DNA of 64,000 nt from Vibrio sp. CB1-14 (GCF_040412085.2 NZ_CP115920.1:3433893-3497892), one strand, 5' to 3'. Positions 17,360 through 27,719 are shown, counted from the first letter of the stretch. Program-made: numbers and translations. The notes: a model not told the origin generated them from the letters alone.

Positions 17360-17986
17360 ATGAATATTATCACCAGAGCCTATTGGCGCTATCGGACAAA
17401 AGGCACGCCTTACCAAGGCTTGTTCAGCAAACCCGAACCCGATGAGTTTGTATCGCTCGATTGTGAGACCACCAGTCTCGACCCCAATGTGGCCGACATT
17501 GTCACCATTGCAGCAACAAAAATCATCGATAATCGCATCATTACCAGTGCCCCATTTGAAGTACGTCTGTCAGCGCCAAAGACCCTCGATGAGGATTCAA
17601 TCAAAATTCATCATATTCGCCATGACGACCTCAAGCACGGCATCAGCGAGCAGCAAGCGATCAAGGCGCTGATACAGTTTATTGGCAATCGCCCTCTCGT
17701 TGGCTACCACATCCGTTACGACAAAAAGATCCTCGATCGCGCCTGCAAAAAGCACTTAGGATTTCCATTGCCAAACGCGCTGGTTGAGGTCAGTCAGATC
17801 TATAACGATCAACTGCTGAAATTGCTACCCAATGGCTACTTTGACTTGAGCCTAGAAGCCATCTGCCGTCATTTACAGATCCCCACTTATCACAAACACG
17901 ACGCATTGGAAGATGCTAAAGCGGCCGCCATGGTGTACCTAAAACTGACCCGAGGCACATTGCCGCCATTTCGACCTCAGAACTAA
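17360..17986 (+). CDS. DEDDh 3'-5' exonuclease, DnaQ/epsilon-like
   Basis: This is a 208-aa exonuclease of the DnaQ superfamily. ExoI is VSLDCETTSLDP near residues 33-44 (Asp and Glu metal ligands). ExoII is VGYHIRYDKKILD near 115, with the Asp in RYD. ExoIII is HDALEDA near 177, which gives the H-x4-D pattern of the DEDDh type. All catalytic residues are present. It is shorter than DnaQ and lacks an obvious clamp-binding tail, so it is not the replicative epsilon subunit. It follows the DUF294 gene by 16 bases with a GAGGTG site, so the two form an operon. Its substrate could be DNA, RNA or small nucleotides; the context does not decide. Confidence 0.85.
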   Translation: MNIITRAYWRYRTKGTPYQGLFSKPEPDEFVSLDCETTSLDPNVADIVTIAATKIIDNRIITSAPFEVRLSAPKTLDEDSIKIHHIRHDDLKHGISEQQAIKALIQFIGNRPLVGYHIRYDKKILDRACKKHLGFPLPNALVEVSQIYNDQLLKLLPNGYFDLSLEAICRHLQIPTYHKHDALEDAKAAAMVYLKLTRGTLPPFRPQN

Positions 17987-18059
17987 AATCGCGAGAACTG
18001 CGACCAAGATCTCATTACATAACCAATCTAAGCCATTAATTTAGTTCGATTTTTATTCA

Positions 18060-18162
18060 ATACGCCTAAAGTCTAATTGCTCATTGCAGCGAACTAGCCG
18101 AGAGTTAATACACGACCTAGTTCAGCCCTAGCCCGCTAAGCTCAATTCAAAGGAGAGAAGCA
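18060..18162 (+). promoter_or_regulatory. acs upstream region with CTAAAGT motif
   Basis: CGCCTAAAGTC at 18063-18073 lies about 90 bases before the acs start. It matches CGACTAAAGT found upstream of the symporter operon and the DUF294 gene, with one difference. acs has a strong ribosome site (AAAGGAGAG) before 18163. The motif is a candidate for CrbR or a co-regulator. I did not find a clear CRP site. Confidence 0.4.
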
Positions 18163-20112
18163 ATGAGTGAAGTTCATGTCTATCCGGTAAAAGAAAACAT
18201 TAAAACCAACACCCACGCGGATAACGACACTTATCTATCCATGTATCAACAGTCTGTCTCGGATCCAGAAGGGTTCTGGGGCGAACACGGCAAAATCGTT
18301 GACTGGATTAAACCATTCACTAAGGTCAAGCAAACTTCTTTTGACACTGGCCACGTCGACATTCGCTGGTTTGAAGATGGCACCCTAAACGTCTCTGCCA
18401 ACTGTATTGACCGCCACCTCGCAGAGCGCGGCGACGACGTTGCCATCATTTGGGAAGGCGATGATCCAGCTGACGACAAAACTCTAACCTTTAACGAACT
18501 GCACAAAGAAGTGTGTAAGTTCTCCAATGCGCTTAAAGCTCAAGGCGTAAACAAAGGTGATGTGGTTTGTCTTTACATGCCCATGGTGCCAGAAGCGGCA
18601 GTCGCGATGCTCGCGTGTACCCGTATTGGCGCAGTGCATACTGTGGTATTTGGCGGTTTCTCTCCTGAAGCACTGTCTGGCCGTATTATCGATTCAGACG
18701 CTAAGGTCGTTATCACTGCCGATGAAGGCGTTCGCGGCGGCCGTGCGGTACCGCTGAAAAAGAATGTCGATGAAGCACTAACCAACCCAGAAGTGAAAAC
18801 CATCTCTAAAGTCATGGTGCTTAAGCGCACTGGTGGCGATGTGGCTTGGCATGAGCATCGTGATGTGTGGTGGCATGAAGCGACAGCAAATGCATCTGAA
18901 GTATGTCCTCCAGAAGAAATGAACGCTGAAGATCCATTATTCATTCTTTATACATCAGGCTCGACAGGTAAACCTAAAGGGGTGATGCACACCACCGGTG
19001 GTTACCTAGTTTATGCGACCATGACCTTCAAGTACGTGTTCGATTACCAGCCGGGTGAAACCTTCTGGTGTACCGCGGACGTGGGTTGGATCACCGGCCA
19101 CACTTACCTCATATACGGGCTACTTGCCAATGGTGCTAAGACCATCTTGTTTGAAGGTGTGCCAAATTACCCAAATACTAGCCGTATGAGCGAAGTGGTC
19201 GACAAACACCAAGTGAATACCCTTTACACTGCACCGACGGCAATTCGCGCTTTAATGGCGAAGGGCGATGAAGCGGTTAAAGGCACTTCTCGCGACAGCC
19301 TACGCATCATGGGTTCAGTTGGCGAACCTATCAACCCAGAAGCTTGGGAATGGTATTACAAAACTATCGGTAATGAGCAATCACCTATCGTTGACACCTG
19401 GTGGCAGACAGAGACAGGCGGTATCTTGATTACTCCGCTTCCGGGAGCCACAGAGCTCAAACCAGGTTCGGCAACTCGCCCATTCTTCGGTGTACAACCT
19501 GCACTGGTCGATAATATGGGCAACATTGTCGATGGTGCGACAGAAGGTAACCTCGTCATCCTTGATTCATGGCCAGGGCAAATGCGCACCGTTTATGGTG
19601 ACCATGAGCGCTTTGAGCAGACTTACTTCTCTACCTTCAAAGGCATGTACTTTACCGGTGACGGCGCACGCCGCGATGAAGATGGCTACTACTGGATCAC
19701 AGGCCGTGTCGATGACGTACTGAATGTGTCTGGTCACCGTATGGGTACCGCTGAGATTGAATCGGCATTAGTAGCATTCGATAAAATAGCGGAAGCGGCT
19801 ATCGTCGGTATCCCACACGATATTAAAGGTCAGGCCATCTATGCCTACATCACGCTAAATGATGGTGAGTTCCCATCTGCGGAGCTACATAAAGAAGTGA
19901 AAGATTGGGTTCGCAAAGAAATCGGCCCGATCGCCACACCAGACGTGCTGCACTGGACCGATGCGCTGCCGAAGACTCGTTCAGGCAAAATCATGCGTCG
20001 TATCCTACGTAAGATTGCAACCGGTGATACGAGCAATCTAGGCGATACGTCAACACTGGCTGACCCAAGCGTGGTCGACAAGCTGATTGCCGAAAAAGCC
20101 GAACTCGCTTAA
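18163..20112 (+). CDS. acs: Acetyl-CoA synthetase (AMP-forming)
   Basis: Acs activates acetate to acetyl-CoA through acetyl-AMP and is the high-affinity acetate scavenging route. The 649-aa length matches E. coli Acs (652). Visible motifs are the P-loop-like [18 protein letters not shown] near residue 264, [26 protein letters not shown], and the hinge/catalytic [11 protein letters not shown] with Lys609. That lysine is the one reversibly acetylated by Pat/CobB in other bacteria. The ribosome site AAAGGAGAG precedes ATG 18163 and a strong terminator follows. The neighbours (ActP-type symporter, CrbS/CrbR) make this the metabolic end point of the acetate block. Confidence 0.97.
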   Translation: MSEVHVYPVKENIKTNTHADNDTYLSMYQQSVSDPEGFWGEHGKIVDWIKPFTKVKQTSFDTGHVDIRWFEDGTLNVSANCIDRHLAERGDDVAIIWEGDDPADDKTLTFNELHKEVCKFSNALKAQGVNKGDVVCLYMPMVPEAAVAMLACTRIGAVHTVVFGGFSPEALSGRIIDSDAKVVITADEGVRGGRAVPLKKNVDEALTNPEVKTISKVMVLKRTGGDVAWHEHRDVWWHEATANASEVCPPEEMNAEDPLFILYTSGSTGKPKGVMHTTGGYLVYATMTFKYVFDYQPGETFWCTADVGWITGHTYLIYGLLANGAKTILFEGVPNYPNTSRMSEVVDKHQVNTLYTAPTAIRALMAKGDEAVKGTSRDSLRIMGSVGEPINPEAWEWYYKTIGNEQSPIVDTWWQTETGGILITPLPGATELKPGSATRPFFGVQPALVDNMGNIVDGATEGNLVILDSWPGQMRTVYGDHERFEQTYFSTFKGMYFTGDGARRDEDGYYWITGRVDDVLNVSGHRMGTAEIESALVAFDKIAEAAIVGIPHDIKGQAIYAYITLNDGEFPSAELHKEVKDWVRKEIGPIATPDVLHWTDALPKTRSGKIMRRILRKIATGDTSNLGDTSTLADPSVVDKLIAEKAELA

Positions 20113-20135
20113 TGACTCTTTTGCAACTTGATAAC

Positions 20136-20164
20136 AAGCCGCCCTGGATTGGGCGGCTTTTTTG
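20136..20164 (+). terminator. Terminator of acs
   Basis: GCCGCCC (20138-20144) pairs with GGGCGGC (20151-20157) around a 6-base loop, followed by six T. Confidence 0.93.
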
Positions 20165-20246
20165 TTTCAGGTTTTTTCAGCAGCTTGTCAAAATGTGCTC
20201 TGTGCTGCAAATTTTCTGCCAGACTACAGGTGATTAGACCAGTAAA

Positions 20247-20277
20247 TTGCTGCTAAATGTTGTGAATTAGCTATAAT
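20247..20277 (+). promoter_or_regulatory. Candidate promoter for aroQ-accB-accC
   Basis: TATAAT at 20272-20277 is a perfect -10 box. The best -35 is TTGCTG at 20247-20252, with a spacing of 19, which is long. It would give a leader of about 105 bases before aroQ. Confidence 0.4.
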
Positions 20278-20388
20278 CTTGGTCAATTTTTAAAAATACG
20301 AGCTAAATGAGCTTCTCAGCCGCTCCTATTTTTATGTAAACTTGGGATAAACCCCGTTTATTTCACGTTAACCGAAGATGGCGACAAT

Positions 20389-20838
20389 ATGACAGCAAAG
20401 TCTCGAATTCTAGTTTTAAATGGCCCAAATCTTAACCTTTTAGGTGTCAGAGAGCCGGGACATTACGGCAGTGAAACACTCTCACAAATTGTTGATAACT
20501 TAGAAAAGCAAGCGGCAAAAGCCGACATCGAGCTGTCCCATCTTCAATCTAACCGTGAATATGAACTGATTGAGGCCATCCACGCGGCATTTGGGAATAC
20601 CGATTTTATCATCATCAACCCAGCAGCGTTTACTCATACTAGCGTGGCACTGCGTGATGCTTTGCTGGGAGTCTCAATCCCGTTTATCGAAGTGCACTTA
20701 TCAAACGTTCATGCCAGAGAGGCCTTTCGTCATCACTCTTATCTGTCCGATGTGGCGCAAGGGGTGATTTGCGGATTAGGTCCACAAGGCTATGAATTTG
20801 CGCTTTCAGCGGCCATCAAGGCACTAAAAGCAAACTAA
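20389..20838 (+). CDS. aroQ: 3-dehydroquinate dehydratase, type II
   Basis: AroQ catalyses the third step of the shikimate pathway, 3-dehydroquinate to 3-dehydroshikimate, as a cytoplasmic dodecamer. The 149-aa protein has the type II signature [18 protein letters not shown] near the N-terminus (with the active-site Tyr/Arg loop), [17 protein letters not shown] and [18 protein letters not shown] with the catalytic His region. It is the first gene of an aroQ-accB-accC cluster, an arrangement common in gammaproteobacteria. Confidence 0.97.
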   Translation: MTAKSRILVLNGPNLNLLGVREPGHYGSETLSQIVDNLEKQAAKADIELSHLQSNREYELIEAIHAAFGNTDFIIINPAAFTHTSVALRDALLGVSIPFIEVHLSNVHAREAFRHHSYLSDVAQGVICGLGPQGYEFALSAAIKALKAN

Positions 20839-20897
20839 CCAAATACTCTACGGCTTAATGCAAAGCCGTCTTACTCACAAGACGAAGAGAAAGAAAC

Positions 20898-21347
20898 ATG
20901 GATATTCGTAAAATTAAGAAGCTAATTGAACTGGTTGAAGAATCTGGCATCGCTGAGCTAGAAATTTCTGAAGGTGAAGAATCAGTACGCATCAGCCGAA
21001 ACAGCCCAGCTACCGCACCAGCACCTGTTCACTACGCAGCAGCGCCTGCTCCAGTAGCAGCTCCAGCCGCGGCACCAGTTGCAGCTGAAGAAGCAGCACC
21101 GGCAGTACCAGCGGGTCACCAAGTTCTTTCTCCAATGGTTGGTAGCTTCTACCGTGCGCCAAGCCCTGACTCAAAGCCATTTGTTGAAGTTGGCCAATCA
21201 GTAAGCGCTGGCGACACTATCTGTATCGTTGAAGCAATGAAAATGATGAACCAGATTGAAGCAGACAAGTCTGGTGTTGTTACCGCTATCCTAGCTGAAG
21301 ATGGTCAAGCTGTAGAATTCGATCAACCGCTAGTTATCATCGAATAA
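20898..21347 (+). CDS. accB: Biotin carboxyl carrier protein of acetyl-CoA carboxylase
   Basis: AccB carries biotin between biotin carboxylase AccC and carboxyltransferase AccAD in malonyl-CoA synthesis. The 149-aa protein starts [18 protein letters not shown], has an Ala/Pro-rich flexible linker (about residues 36-75), and ends in a biotinyl domain with EAMKMMN. The biotinylated lysine is Lys115. The family thumb segment [15 protein letters not shown] is present. The spacing of 14 bases to accC indicates an operon. Confidence 0.97.
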   Translation: MDIRKIKKLIELVEESGIAELEISEGEESVRISRNSPATAPAPVHYAAAPAPVAAPAAAPVAAEEAAPAVPAGHQVLSPMVGSFYRAPSPDSKPFVEVGQSVSAGDTICIVEAMKMMNQIEADKSGVVTAILAEDGQAVEFDQPLVIIE

Positions 21348-21361
21348 GCGGGGCTTTGACT

Positions 21362-22705
21362 ATGTTAGATAAAATCGTTATCGCAAACCGAGGTGAGATT
21401 GCACTTCGTATTTTGCGCGCTTGTAAAGAGCTAGGTATTAAGACGGTCGCTGTTCACTCAACAGCGGATCGCGACCTTAAGCACGTACTGCTTGCTGATG
21501 AAGCCATCTGTATTGGTCCAGCTCGTGGTATCGATAGCTACCTAAACATCCCACGCATCATCTCAGCAGCTGAAGTAACAGGTGCTGTGGCGATCCACCC
21601 GGGTTACGGTTTCTTGTCTGAGAACGCAGATTTTGCTGAGCAAGTTGAGCGTTCTGGATTCATCTTCATCGGTCCAAAAGCAGACACGATTCGCATGATG
21701 GGCGACAAAGTATCAGCTATCACAGCAATGAAAAAGGCAGGTGTACCATGTGTACCTGGCTCTGACGGCCCACTAGACAACGATGAAGCGAAGAACAAAG
21801 CGCATGCCAAGCGCATTGGCTACCCAGTTATCATCAAAGCCTCTGGTGGTGGCGGTGGTCGTGGTATGCGTGTAGTTCGCAGTGAAGCAGAGCTGGTCGA
21901 ATCCATTGCCATGACACGTGCAGAAGCAAAAGCTGCCTTCAACAATGACATTGTTTACATGGAGAAATTCCTAGAAAACCCTCGTCATGTTGAAGTTCAG
22001 GTCATCGCAGACGGTCAAGGCGGCGCAATCCACCTTGGCGAACGTGACTGTTCAATGCAGCGTCGTCACCAAAAGGTTGTCGAAGAAGCACCTGCACCAG
22101 GCATCACTGAAGAGATGCGTAAGTACATCGGTGAACGCTGTACTCGTGCATGTATCGAAATCGGTTACCGCGGCGCAGGTACGTTTGAGTTCCTATACGA
22201 AAACGGCGAGTTCTACTTCATCGAAATGAACACGCGTATTCAGGTAGAGCACCCAGTAACAGAGATGGTGACTGGCGTTGACCTAATCAAAGAGCAGCTA
22301 CGCGTTGCAGCAGGCCAACCACTGTCGTTCACTCAGGATGACATCAAACTGCGTGGTCATGCGATTGAATGTCGTATCAACGCGGAAGATCCTGAGCGCT
22401 TCCTACCATGTCCAGGTACCATCACGCGCTTCCACGCGCCGGGCGGTATGGGCGTTCGTTGGGAATCGCACATCTACACGGGCTACACAGTACCACCGCA
22501 CTACGATTCAATGGTCGGTAAGCTGATTACTTTCGGTGAGAACCGTGATGTAGCGATTGCTCGAATGAAGAATGCACTGGGTGAGATGTTCATTGAAGGC
22601 ATCAAGACCAACATTCCTCTACAAGAAGCGATCATGAATGATGAGAACTTCCAACACGGCGGTGCTAACATTCATTACCTAGAGAAGAAGCTTGGCCTGA
22701 GCTAA
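21362..22705 (+). CDS. accC: Biotin carboxylase subunit of acetyl-CoA carboxylase
   Basis: AccC carboxylates the biotin on AccB using ATP and bicarbonate. The 447-aa ATP-grasp protein begins [20 protein letters not shown]. It has [14 protein letters not shown], the glycine-rich ATP loop [12 protein letters not shown] near residue 160, [14 protein letters not shown] and the catalytic [19 protein letters not shown] 21362 is chosen by alignment with E. coli AccC; a TTG two codons earlier is in frame but unnecessary. A terminator follows. Confidence 0.97.
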   Translation: MLDKIVIANRGEIALRILRACKELGIKTVAVHSTADRDLKHVLLADEAICIGPARGIDSYLNIPRIISAAEVTGAVAIHPGYGFLSENADFAEQVERSGFIFIGPKADTIRMMGDKVSAITAMKKAGVPCVPGSDGPLDNDEAKNKAHAKRIGYPVIIKASGGGGGRGMRVVRSEAELVESIAMTRAEAKAAFNNDIVYMEKFLENPRHVEVQVIADGQGGAIHLGERDCSMQRRHQKVVEEAPAPGITEEMRKYIGERCTRACIEIGYRGAGTFEFLYENGEFYFIEMNTRIQVEHPVTEMVTGVDLIKEQLRVAAGQPLSFTQDDIKLRGHAIECRINAEDPERFLPCPGTITRFHAPGGMGVRWESHIYTGYTVPPHYDSMVGKLITFGENRDVAIARMKNALGEMFIEGIKTNIPLQEAIMNDENFQHGGANIHYLEKKLGLS

Positions 22706-22721
22706 TCACTTCCCTCTTGAG

Positions 22722-22747
22722 AAAAACCCGCCACGGCGGGTTTTTTT
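22722..22747 (+). terminator. Terminator of the acc operon
   Basis: CCCGCC (22727-22732) pairs with GGCGGG (22735-22740), preceded by five A and followed by seven T. Confidence 0.92.
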
Positions 22748-22809
22748 ATGCTGAGTGTCAGTGAATCTGCTACACTCTGCGCAAAATTCACCTTGCTAGG
22801 ACCCAACTT

Positions 22810-23691
22810 ATGCCTTGGATTCAAATTAAACTCAACGCGACCAATGAAAATGCAGAGCAAATCGGCGACATGCTGATGGAAGAAACGGGCGCACTGTCTG
22901 TCACTTTCCTAGATGCGCACGATACGCCTGTATTTGAGCCGCTGCCTGGTGAGACCCGTTTATGGGGCGATACTGATATCGTCGCACTATACGATGCCGA
23001 AGCAGACACCAAATGGGTGGTTGAGACAATTAAAGGCAGCAATATGCTACCGGAAGGTTTCGCTCATAAAGTCGAGCAGCTAGAAGACAAGGACTGGGAA
23101 CGTGAGTGGATGGAGAACTTCCACCCAATGAAGTTTGGTGAACGTTTGTGGATCTGCCCAAGCTGGCGCGATGTGCCAGAACCCGACGCCGTCAATGTGA
23201 TGCTTGACCCTGGTCTAGCATTCGGTACCGGCACTCACCCAACGACAGCGCTTTGTCTAGAGTGGCTTGAGTCGCTCAACCTTGAGGGAAAAACGGTCAT
23301 CGATTTTGGCTGTGGCTCAGGGATCCTAGCGATTGCCGCGATCAAACTTGGCGCTGCAAAAGTCATCGGGATCGACATTGATCCTCAAGCTCTGGTTGCG
23401 TCAAAAGACAACGCGCAGCGCAATGGCGTAGCAGACCAGTTAGAGCTATTCCTGCCACAAGATCAGCCAGAAGGCCTGATTGCCGATGTTGTCGTTGCCA
23501 ACATTCTTGCAGGCCCGCTTCGCGACCTGTCTGGCATCATCAAAGGGCTCATTAAGCCAGGTGGTGAACTCGCGATGTCAGGCGTGCTAGATACCCAAGC
23601 AGAAGACGTGGCGAACTACTACCGCGATGATATGAGCATTGACCCTATCGTTGAACTGAACGAGTGGTGTCGCATCTCGGGCAAAAAATAA
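22810..23691 (+). CDS. prmA: Ribosomal protein L11 methyltransferase
   Basis: PrmA trimethylates several amino groups of ribosomal protein L11 using S-adenosylmethionine. The 293-aa protein starts [20 protein letters not shown], the family N-terminal substrate-recognition domain. It contains the linker [12 protein letters not shown] and the SAM-binding [20 protein letters not shown] near residue 160, followed by [10 protein letters not shown]. Length matches E. coli PrmA (293). Confidence 0.97.
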   Translation: MPWIQIKLNATNENAEQIGDMLMEETGALSVTFLDAHDTPVFEPLPGETRLWGDTDIVALYDAEADTKWVVETIKGSNMLPEGFAHKVEQLEDKDWEREWMENFHPMKFGERLWICPSWRDVPEPDAVNVMLDPGLAFGTGTHPTTALCLEWLESLNLEGKTVIDFGCGSGILAIAAIKLGAAKVIGIDIDPQALVASKDNAQRNGVADQLELFLPQDQPEGLIADVVVANILAGPLRDLSGIIKGLIKPGGELAMSGVLDTQAEDVANYYRDDMSIDPIVELNEWCRISGKK

Positions 23692-23704
23692 CCACTCTCG
23701 TTTA

Positions 23705-23744
23705 AATAGCAGTGTTTTAGGAGGCAAAAACACTGCTATTTTTG
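23705..23744 (+). terminator. Terminator after prmA
   Basis: AATAGCAGTGTTTT (23705-23718) pairs with AAAACACTGCTATT (23727-23740) around an 8-base loop, followed by TTTG. It separates prmA from the dusB-fis promoter. Confidence 0.85.
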
Positions 23745-23827
23745 CTCTAAAAGGAATACTTTTAGTACTAAGCGACTGAAAATGCGACAATTTGCAGAAA
23801 CAAATTGTAAATGCTCAAATATTAGTC

Positions 23828-23864
23828 TTTTCACGCACCGAAAAAATGCGTAAAATGCGCGCCC
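23828..23864 (+). promoter_or_regulatory. Candidate dusB-fis promoter with GC-rich discriminator
   Basis: TTTTCA (23828-23833) and TAAAAT (23851-23856) are spaced by 17 bases. The eight bases after the -10, GCGCGCCC, form a GC-rich discriminator, a hallmark of promoters under stringent (ppGpp/DksA) growth-rate control. E. coli dusB-fis is regulated in this way, so this fits. The start site lies about 30 bases before dusB. Confidence 0.55.
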
Positions 23865-23891
23865 TTGCTTGTGTAAACCTGTGGCGATGTT

Positions 23892-24860
23892 TTGAAAATC
23901 GGACAATACCAACTTAAGAACAACCTCATTGTCGCACCCATGGCGGGTGTTACCGATAGACCGTTCCGTGAGTTGTGCCTTCGTTACGGTGCCGGTATGG
24001 CCGTCAGTGAAATGATGTCCTCAAACCCGAAACTGTGGAAAACAGCCAAGTCACAGCAGCGCATGGTGCACGAGGGCGAATCAGGTATTCGTTCAGTGCA
24101 AATAGCAGGTGCCGATCCAACACTTATGGCGGAAGCGGCACAGTTCAGTGTTGAAAACGGTGCACAAATCATCGACATCAACATGGGCTGCCCTGCTAAA
24201 AAAGTGAATAAAAAACTGGCGGGTTCTGCTCTGCTTAAGTACCCAGATATCATTGAAGATATTCTGCGCACCGTAGTCGATGCTGTCGATGTCCCTGTGA
24301 CATTAAAAACCCGTACAGGTTGGGATACAGACAATAAAAACTGTGTCCAAATTGCAAAACTAGCCGAAGACTGCGGCATACAGGCGCTCGCCCTTCATGG
24401 TCGAACTCGTACCTGCATGTACAAAGGCGAGGCAGAATACGACAGCATCAAAGCGGTAAAAGAAGCTGTCTCTATACCGGTTATCGCTAACGGTGATATC
24501 GATAGCCCAGAGAAAGCGAAATATGTACTGGATTACACTGGTGCAGACGCTTTGATGATTGGACGTCCGGCCCAAGGACGGCCATGGATTTTCGAGGAAA
24601 TCCAACATTACTTGGAAAACGGCACACTGATGCCTGAGCGCCCGACTTCGGATGTGCAGGGTATTTTGCTTGGTCATGTTCAAGCACTTCACCAGTTTTA
24701 TGGTGAGTTTTTAGGTCCACGCATCGCGCGTAAGCATGTTGGCTGGTATCTAAAGGAACATGAACAGGCGAGTGAGTTCCGCCGTACCTTCAACGCGATT
24801 GAGGCTGCAAATGAACAGCTCGACGCATTGCAAGGTTATTTTGACAACGTTGCATCATAA
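23892..24860 (+). CDS. dusB: tRNA-dihydrouridine synthase B
   Basis: DusB reduces specific uridines in tRNA to dihydrouridine using FMN and NADPH. The 322-aa protein follows E. coli DusB over its full length: [20 protein letters not shown] at the N-terminus, [19 protein letters not shown] with the catalytic Cys in [41 protein letters not shown]. The start is TTG at 23892, since no in-frame ATG precedes the conserved KIGQY segment. It is the first gene of the dusB-fis operon. Confidence 0.95.
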   Translation: MKIGQYQLKNNLIVAPMAGVTDRPFRELCLRYGAGMAVSEMMSSNPKLWKTAKSQQRMVHEGESGIRSVQIAGADPTLMAEAAQFSVENGAQIIDINMGCPAKKVNKKLAGSALLKYPDIIEDILRTVVDAVDVPVTLKTRTGWDTDNKNCVQIAKLAEDCGIQALALHGRTRTCMYKGEAEYDSIKAVKEAVSIPVIANGDIDSPEKAKYVLDYTGADALMIGRPAQGRPWIFEEIQHYLENGTLMPERPTSDVQGILLGHVQALHQFYGEFLGPRIARKHVGWYLKEHEQASEFRRTFNAIEAANEQLDALQGYFDNVAS

Positions 24861-24883
24861 TTACGAGAAGAGCTAAACCGATT

Positions 24884-25180
24884 ATGTTCGAACAAAATTT
24901 GACTTCAGAACCATTGACAGTTACTACAGTAACATCTTCAGACCAAATCACACAGAAGCCGCTACGTGACTCTGTAAAAGCGTCTTTAAAGAACTACCTT
25001 GCTCAATTAAATGGTCAAGACGTCACTGAATTGTATGAACTAGTTCTAGCGGAAGTTGAACAGCCGCTACTAGACACCATCATGCAGTACACTCGCGGTA
25101 ACCAAACTCGCGCAGCAACAATGATGGGTATCAACCGCGGTACTCTTCGTAAGAAGCTTAAGAAATACGGCATGAACTAA
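24884..25180 (+). CDS. fis: DNA-binding protein Fis
   Basis: Fis is a nucleoid-associated protein that bends DNA, activates rRNA promoters and modulates supercoiling. The 98-aa product ends in the family's invariant helix-turn-helix ([32 protein letters not shown]). The N-terminal half holds the beta-hairpin arm and dimer helices. Length and sequence are as in E. coli Fis (98). It lies 23 bases after dusB, the usual arrangement. Confidence 0.98.
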   Translation: MFEQNLTSEPLTVTTVTSSDQITQKPLRDSVKASLKNYLAQLNGQDVTELYELVLAEVEQPLLDTIMQYTRGNQTRAATMMGINRGTLRKKLKKYGMN

Positions 25181-25205
25181 TTCGCCTCTAGCGAACTATT
25201 TGAGA

Positions 25206-25242
25206 TTAAAGGGTCTGGAGCACACGCTTCAGACCCTTTTCT
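25206..25242 (+). terminator. Terminator of dusB-fis
   Basis: AAAGGGTCTG (25208-25217) pairs with CAGACCCTTT (25230-25239), with short additional pairing inside, and is followed by TCTTT. Confidence 0.85.
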
Positions 25243-25369
25243 TTGTCCGAATCTCGCTCAAATCCCCCTCAACAACTAATCTTAGATTCCCTCTTGACCT
25301 CAACTTAACTTGAGGATTTACCGTTAACGTCAGCGATTGTTTTTATTCAAACACAAACAAGGAGACGTT

Positions 25370-25798
25370 ATGAAAAGCTACGTAGAACACGCCAATATTA
25401 CCGTAATAGATGCCGAGCACAGTGTTGGACTGCTACTTGCTGCACTACCTGACTGGTCGATCCGAGGAGAAGGTCGAACCGATGATTGGTTTGGTAAACC
25501 GATGCGCTGGTATCACGTTGGAACAGAAGAGAGTTACATCACTATCCAAGATGGCGGCGAAGGAGAGGCCGGAACATGGCAGCAGCCTTGGATTGGAGTT
25601 AAACACATTGGCATTGTGGTCGACGATCTAAAAAAGACCATTTCACGACTTGAAGACGCTGGTTACCCGCTTGATCACATGGGTGGCGAACACCCCTATC
25701 GTCAAAGTGCCTATTTTCAAGACAAGCATCATGTCCAGTTTGAGTTTGTCGAATATTTTTCTGAACTTGCCACTGAGCGCAATGACTATCAGTTATAG
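25370..25798 (+). CDS. VOC (glyoxalase/bleomycin-resistance fold) family protein
   Basis: The 142-aa protein starts MKSYVEHANITVIDAEHSVGLL, a typical opening beta strand of the vicinal-oxygen-chelate fold. It later shows VKHIGIVVDDLKKTISRLEDAG and a C-terminal YFQDKHHVQFEFVEYF, which supplies the final conserved Glu. His at HANI, Glu at FEFVEY and other polar residues could bind a divalent metal. The substrate is unknown. ATG 25370 follows AAGGAG at 6-base spacing and is preferred over an upstream TTG. It stands alone with a terminator-like hairpin after it. Confidence 0.8.
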   Translation: MKSYVEHANITVIDAEHSVGLLLAALPDWSIRGEGRTDDWFGKPMRWYHVGTEESYITIQDGGEGEAGTWQQPWIGVKHIGIVVDDLKKTISRLEDAGYPLDHMGGEHPYRQSAYFQDKHHVQFEFVEYFSELATERNDYQL

Positions 25799-25876
25799 CT
25801 TTCGATTTGAGTCAACTTCAAAAGGAAGTGGGTTGTAATAAGTGGTTCTATACATAAGCAACCATGCCCACAAATG

Positions 25877-25904
25877 CAAAGCTGGGCTCAAACCCAGCTT
25901 TGTG
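25877..25904 (+). terminator. Hairpin after the VOC gene
   Basis: CAAAGCTGGG (25877-25886) pairs with CCCAGCTTTG (25893-25902) around 6 bases. The T-run is short, so termination may be partial. Confidence 0.55.
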
Positions 25905-26036
25905 ACCCGCTTAATAATTAGACGATAGTGGCATAGAGTCAGCGCAGAACATGGCATAGGGTATAGCTATAACAACAATCAGCATGCCGAATGACTAAAG
26001 GTGATGCACTCTTTTTCCAAGAAAGGAATTCTTGCT

Positions 26037-27683
26037 ATGACTACTCCGCTTCTGCGCCGCATTTCGATTCAACATCGACTGTTTCTGCTCATTGGACTCG
26101 TTTCCGTTGCTCTATTTATTCCACTCATTTTGGCACTGCTCGATTATCAGCAGTCATTAATGACCAACAAACAAAACAAGACCCAACACTTAGTGCAAAC
26201 GGCTTATACCTTAGTGGAGCACTACCACCAGCAACACATCAAAGGAGAGATAAGTCTAGAACAAGCTAAGACAGGGGCAGCCAATGCCGTTCAAAGTCTT
26301 CGCTATGATGCCAATGATTACTTTTGGATCAACGATCTCACTCCCACCATGGTCATGCACCCAATGAAGCCAGCCCTCAATGGACAAGATCTTAGCCAAA
26401 TTGCCGATCCCAACGGGAAGAAACTGTTTGTCGACATGGTTACCCTCGCTAAACAGCAGCAGTCAGGTCTGGTACATTACATGTGGCCAAAGCCAGGCTC
26501 TGAGTCTCCCGTCGAGAAAGTCTCATACATCAAACTATTTAAGCCCTGGGGCTGGGTAATTGGCTCAGGTGTTTATGTCGATGATGTGAATGCGCTCACT
26601 TGGCAAGCCATCCAAAAGGTATTGATGAGTGTCATTGCCGCTCTGGCTGTTATGTTGGCAATTGCCTATATCATTGGCCGCAGCATCATCAAACCATGCC
26701 GTGATACATTGGCGGCATTAGACGATATTGCCAGTGGCGATGGCGATTTGTCGCAGACCCTACCCGAAACCGGAAGTGATGAGCTGAGCCATATTGCGAA
26801 AGCGTTCAATCAATTCACCCACAAGCTCGAGAGCATCATTCGTGATATCAAGCCTGTCACCGAGGACATTACTCAAGCGGCCATCGCGCTAAATACCGTT
26901 GCTCAGCAAGGCGCAGCTCAATCAGAGCAACAGCAGCAAGCGGTCGATACTGTTGCCTCTGCGATGAATGAGCTTCATGCCAGTAACAGAGAAGTCGCGA
27001 ATTCCGCCCAGCAGGCTGCTGAGGCCGCTCAGGAAGCGAGCTCTCAAGGTCAACACGGCGGTGAAGTGATTGAGCGTGCCACCTCACATATGCAGGCATT
27101 ATCGATGCAGCTCACTGAAACGGACCAAAACATTCAGATGCTAGCAACAGAAACGCAGGAAGTGGGCTCTGTGCTTGAGGTCATTCGCGGCGTCGCCGAG
27201 CAAACCAATCTATTGGCACTCAACGCTGCTATAGAAGCCGCTCGAGCAGGTGAACAAGGGCGTGGATTTGCCGTAGTCGCGGACGAAGTAAGAACGCTTG
27301 CGACTCGAACTCAGAGCAGTACCGATGAGATTGAGCAGATCATTCAAAAGCTGCAAACCCAAGCGGCAGAGGTCAGCCAGTCAATGACGTTGACGCAACA
27401 GCAATCCACGGCAACTATCGAGCACACGGAACAAGCAAGACAAGCACTGCAGCAAATCGACCAACGCATCAGTGCCATTGCCTCTCTCAATGAGCTAATT
27501 GCCGCAGCGAGTTCTCAGCAAACCTTAGCGACCGATGAAATCAGTCAAAATCTGACGCAAATTGCCGATCATGGCAGCCAGTCGGCCAATGAGGCGAAAA
27601 AGCTGGCCGAAGCCAGTGAGCAATTGATGGAAAATGGCAACACTTTAAGTGTCGGTGTGGGCGCATTTAAAGTGCAATCGTAA
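26037..27683 (+). CDS. Methyl-accepting chemotaxis protein with Cache sensor domain
   Basis: This is a 548-aa chemoreceptor with two membrane segments (about residues 22-42 and 200-222) flanking a periplasmic single-Cache (Cache_2) domain. The domain has the motif [20 protein letters not shown] and the distal [19 protein letters not shown] region and a long cytoplasmic coiled coil follow, with the highly conserved tip [20 protein letters not shown] and [14 protein letters not shown]. It would relay a small-molecule signal to CheA/CheW at the pole. The ligand is unknown, although Cache_2 receptors often bind small carboxylates. ATG 26037 follows AAAGGA; an upstream GTG at 26001 is unlikely. 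There is no C-terminal CheR-tethering pentapeptide. Confidence 0.9.
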   Translation: MTTPLLRRISIQHRLFLLIGLVSVALFIPLILALLDYQQSLMTNKQNKTQHLVQTAYTLVEHYHQQHIKGEISLEQAKTGAANAVQSLRYDANDYFWINDLTPTMVMHPMKPALNGQDLSQIADPNGKKLFVDMVTLAKQQQSGLVHYMWPKPGSESPVEKVSYIKLFKPWGWVIGSGVYVDDVNALTWQAIQKVLMSVIAALAVMLAIAYIIGRSIIKPCRDTLAALDDIASGDGDLSQTLPETGSDELSHIAKAFNQFTHKLESIIRDIKPVTEDITQAAIALNTVAQQGAAQSEQQQQAVDTVASAMNELHASNREVANSAQQAAEAAQEASSQGQHGGEVIERATSHMQALSMQLTETDQNIQMLATETQEVGSVLEVIRGVAEQTNLLALNAAIEAARAGEQGRGFAVVADEVRTLATRTQSSTDEIEQIIQKLQTQAAEVSQSMTLTQQQSTATIEHTEQARQALQQIDQRISAIASLNELIAAASSQQTLATDEISQNLTQIADHGSQSANEAKKLAEASEQLMENGNTLSVGVGAFKVQS

Positions 27684-27698
27684 GCCGCACTCAGTAAT

Positions 27699-27719
27699 AA
27701 GGGAGGCAATGTCTCCCTT
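27699..27719. terminator. Hairpin between the chemoreceptor gene and zntR
   Basis: AAGGGAG (27699-27705) pairs with CTCCCTT (27713-27719) with a 7-base loop, in the gap between two convergent genes. It lacks a clear T-run on either strand. Confidence 0.5.
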
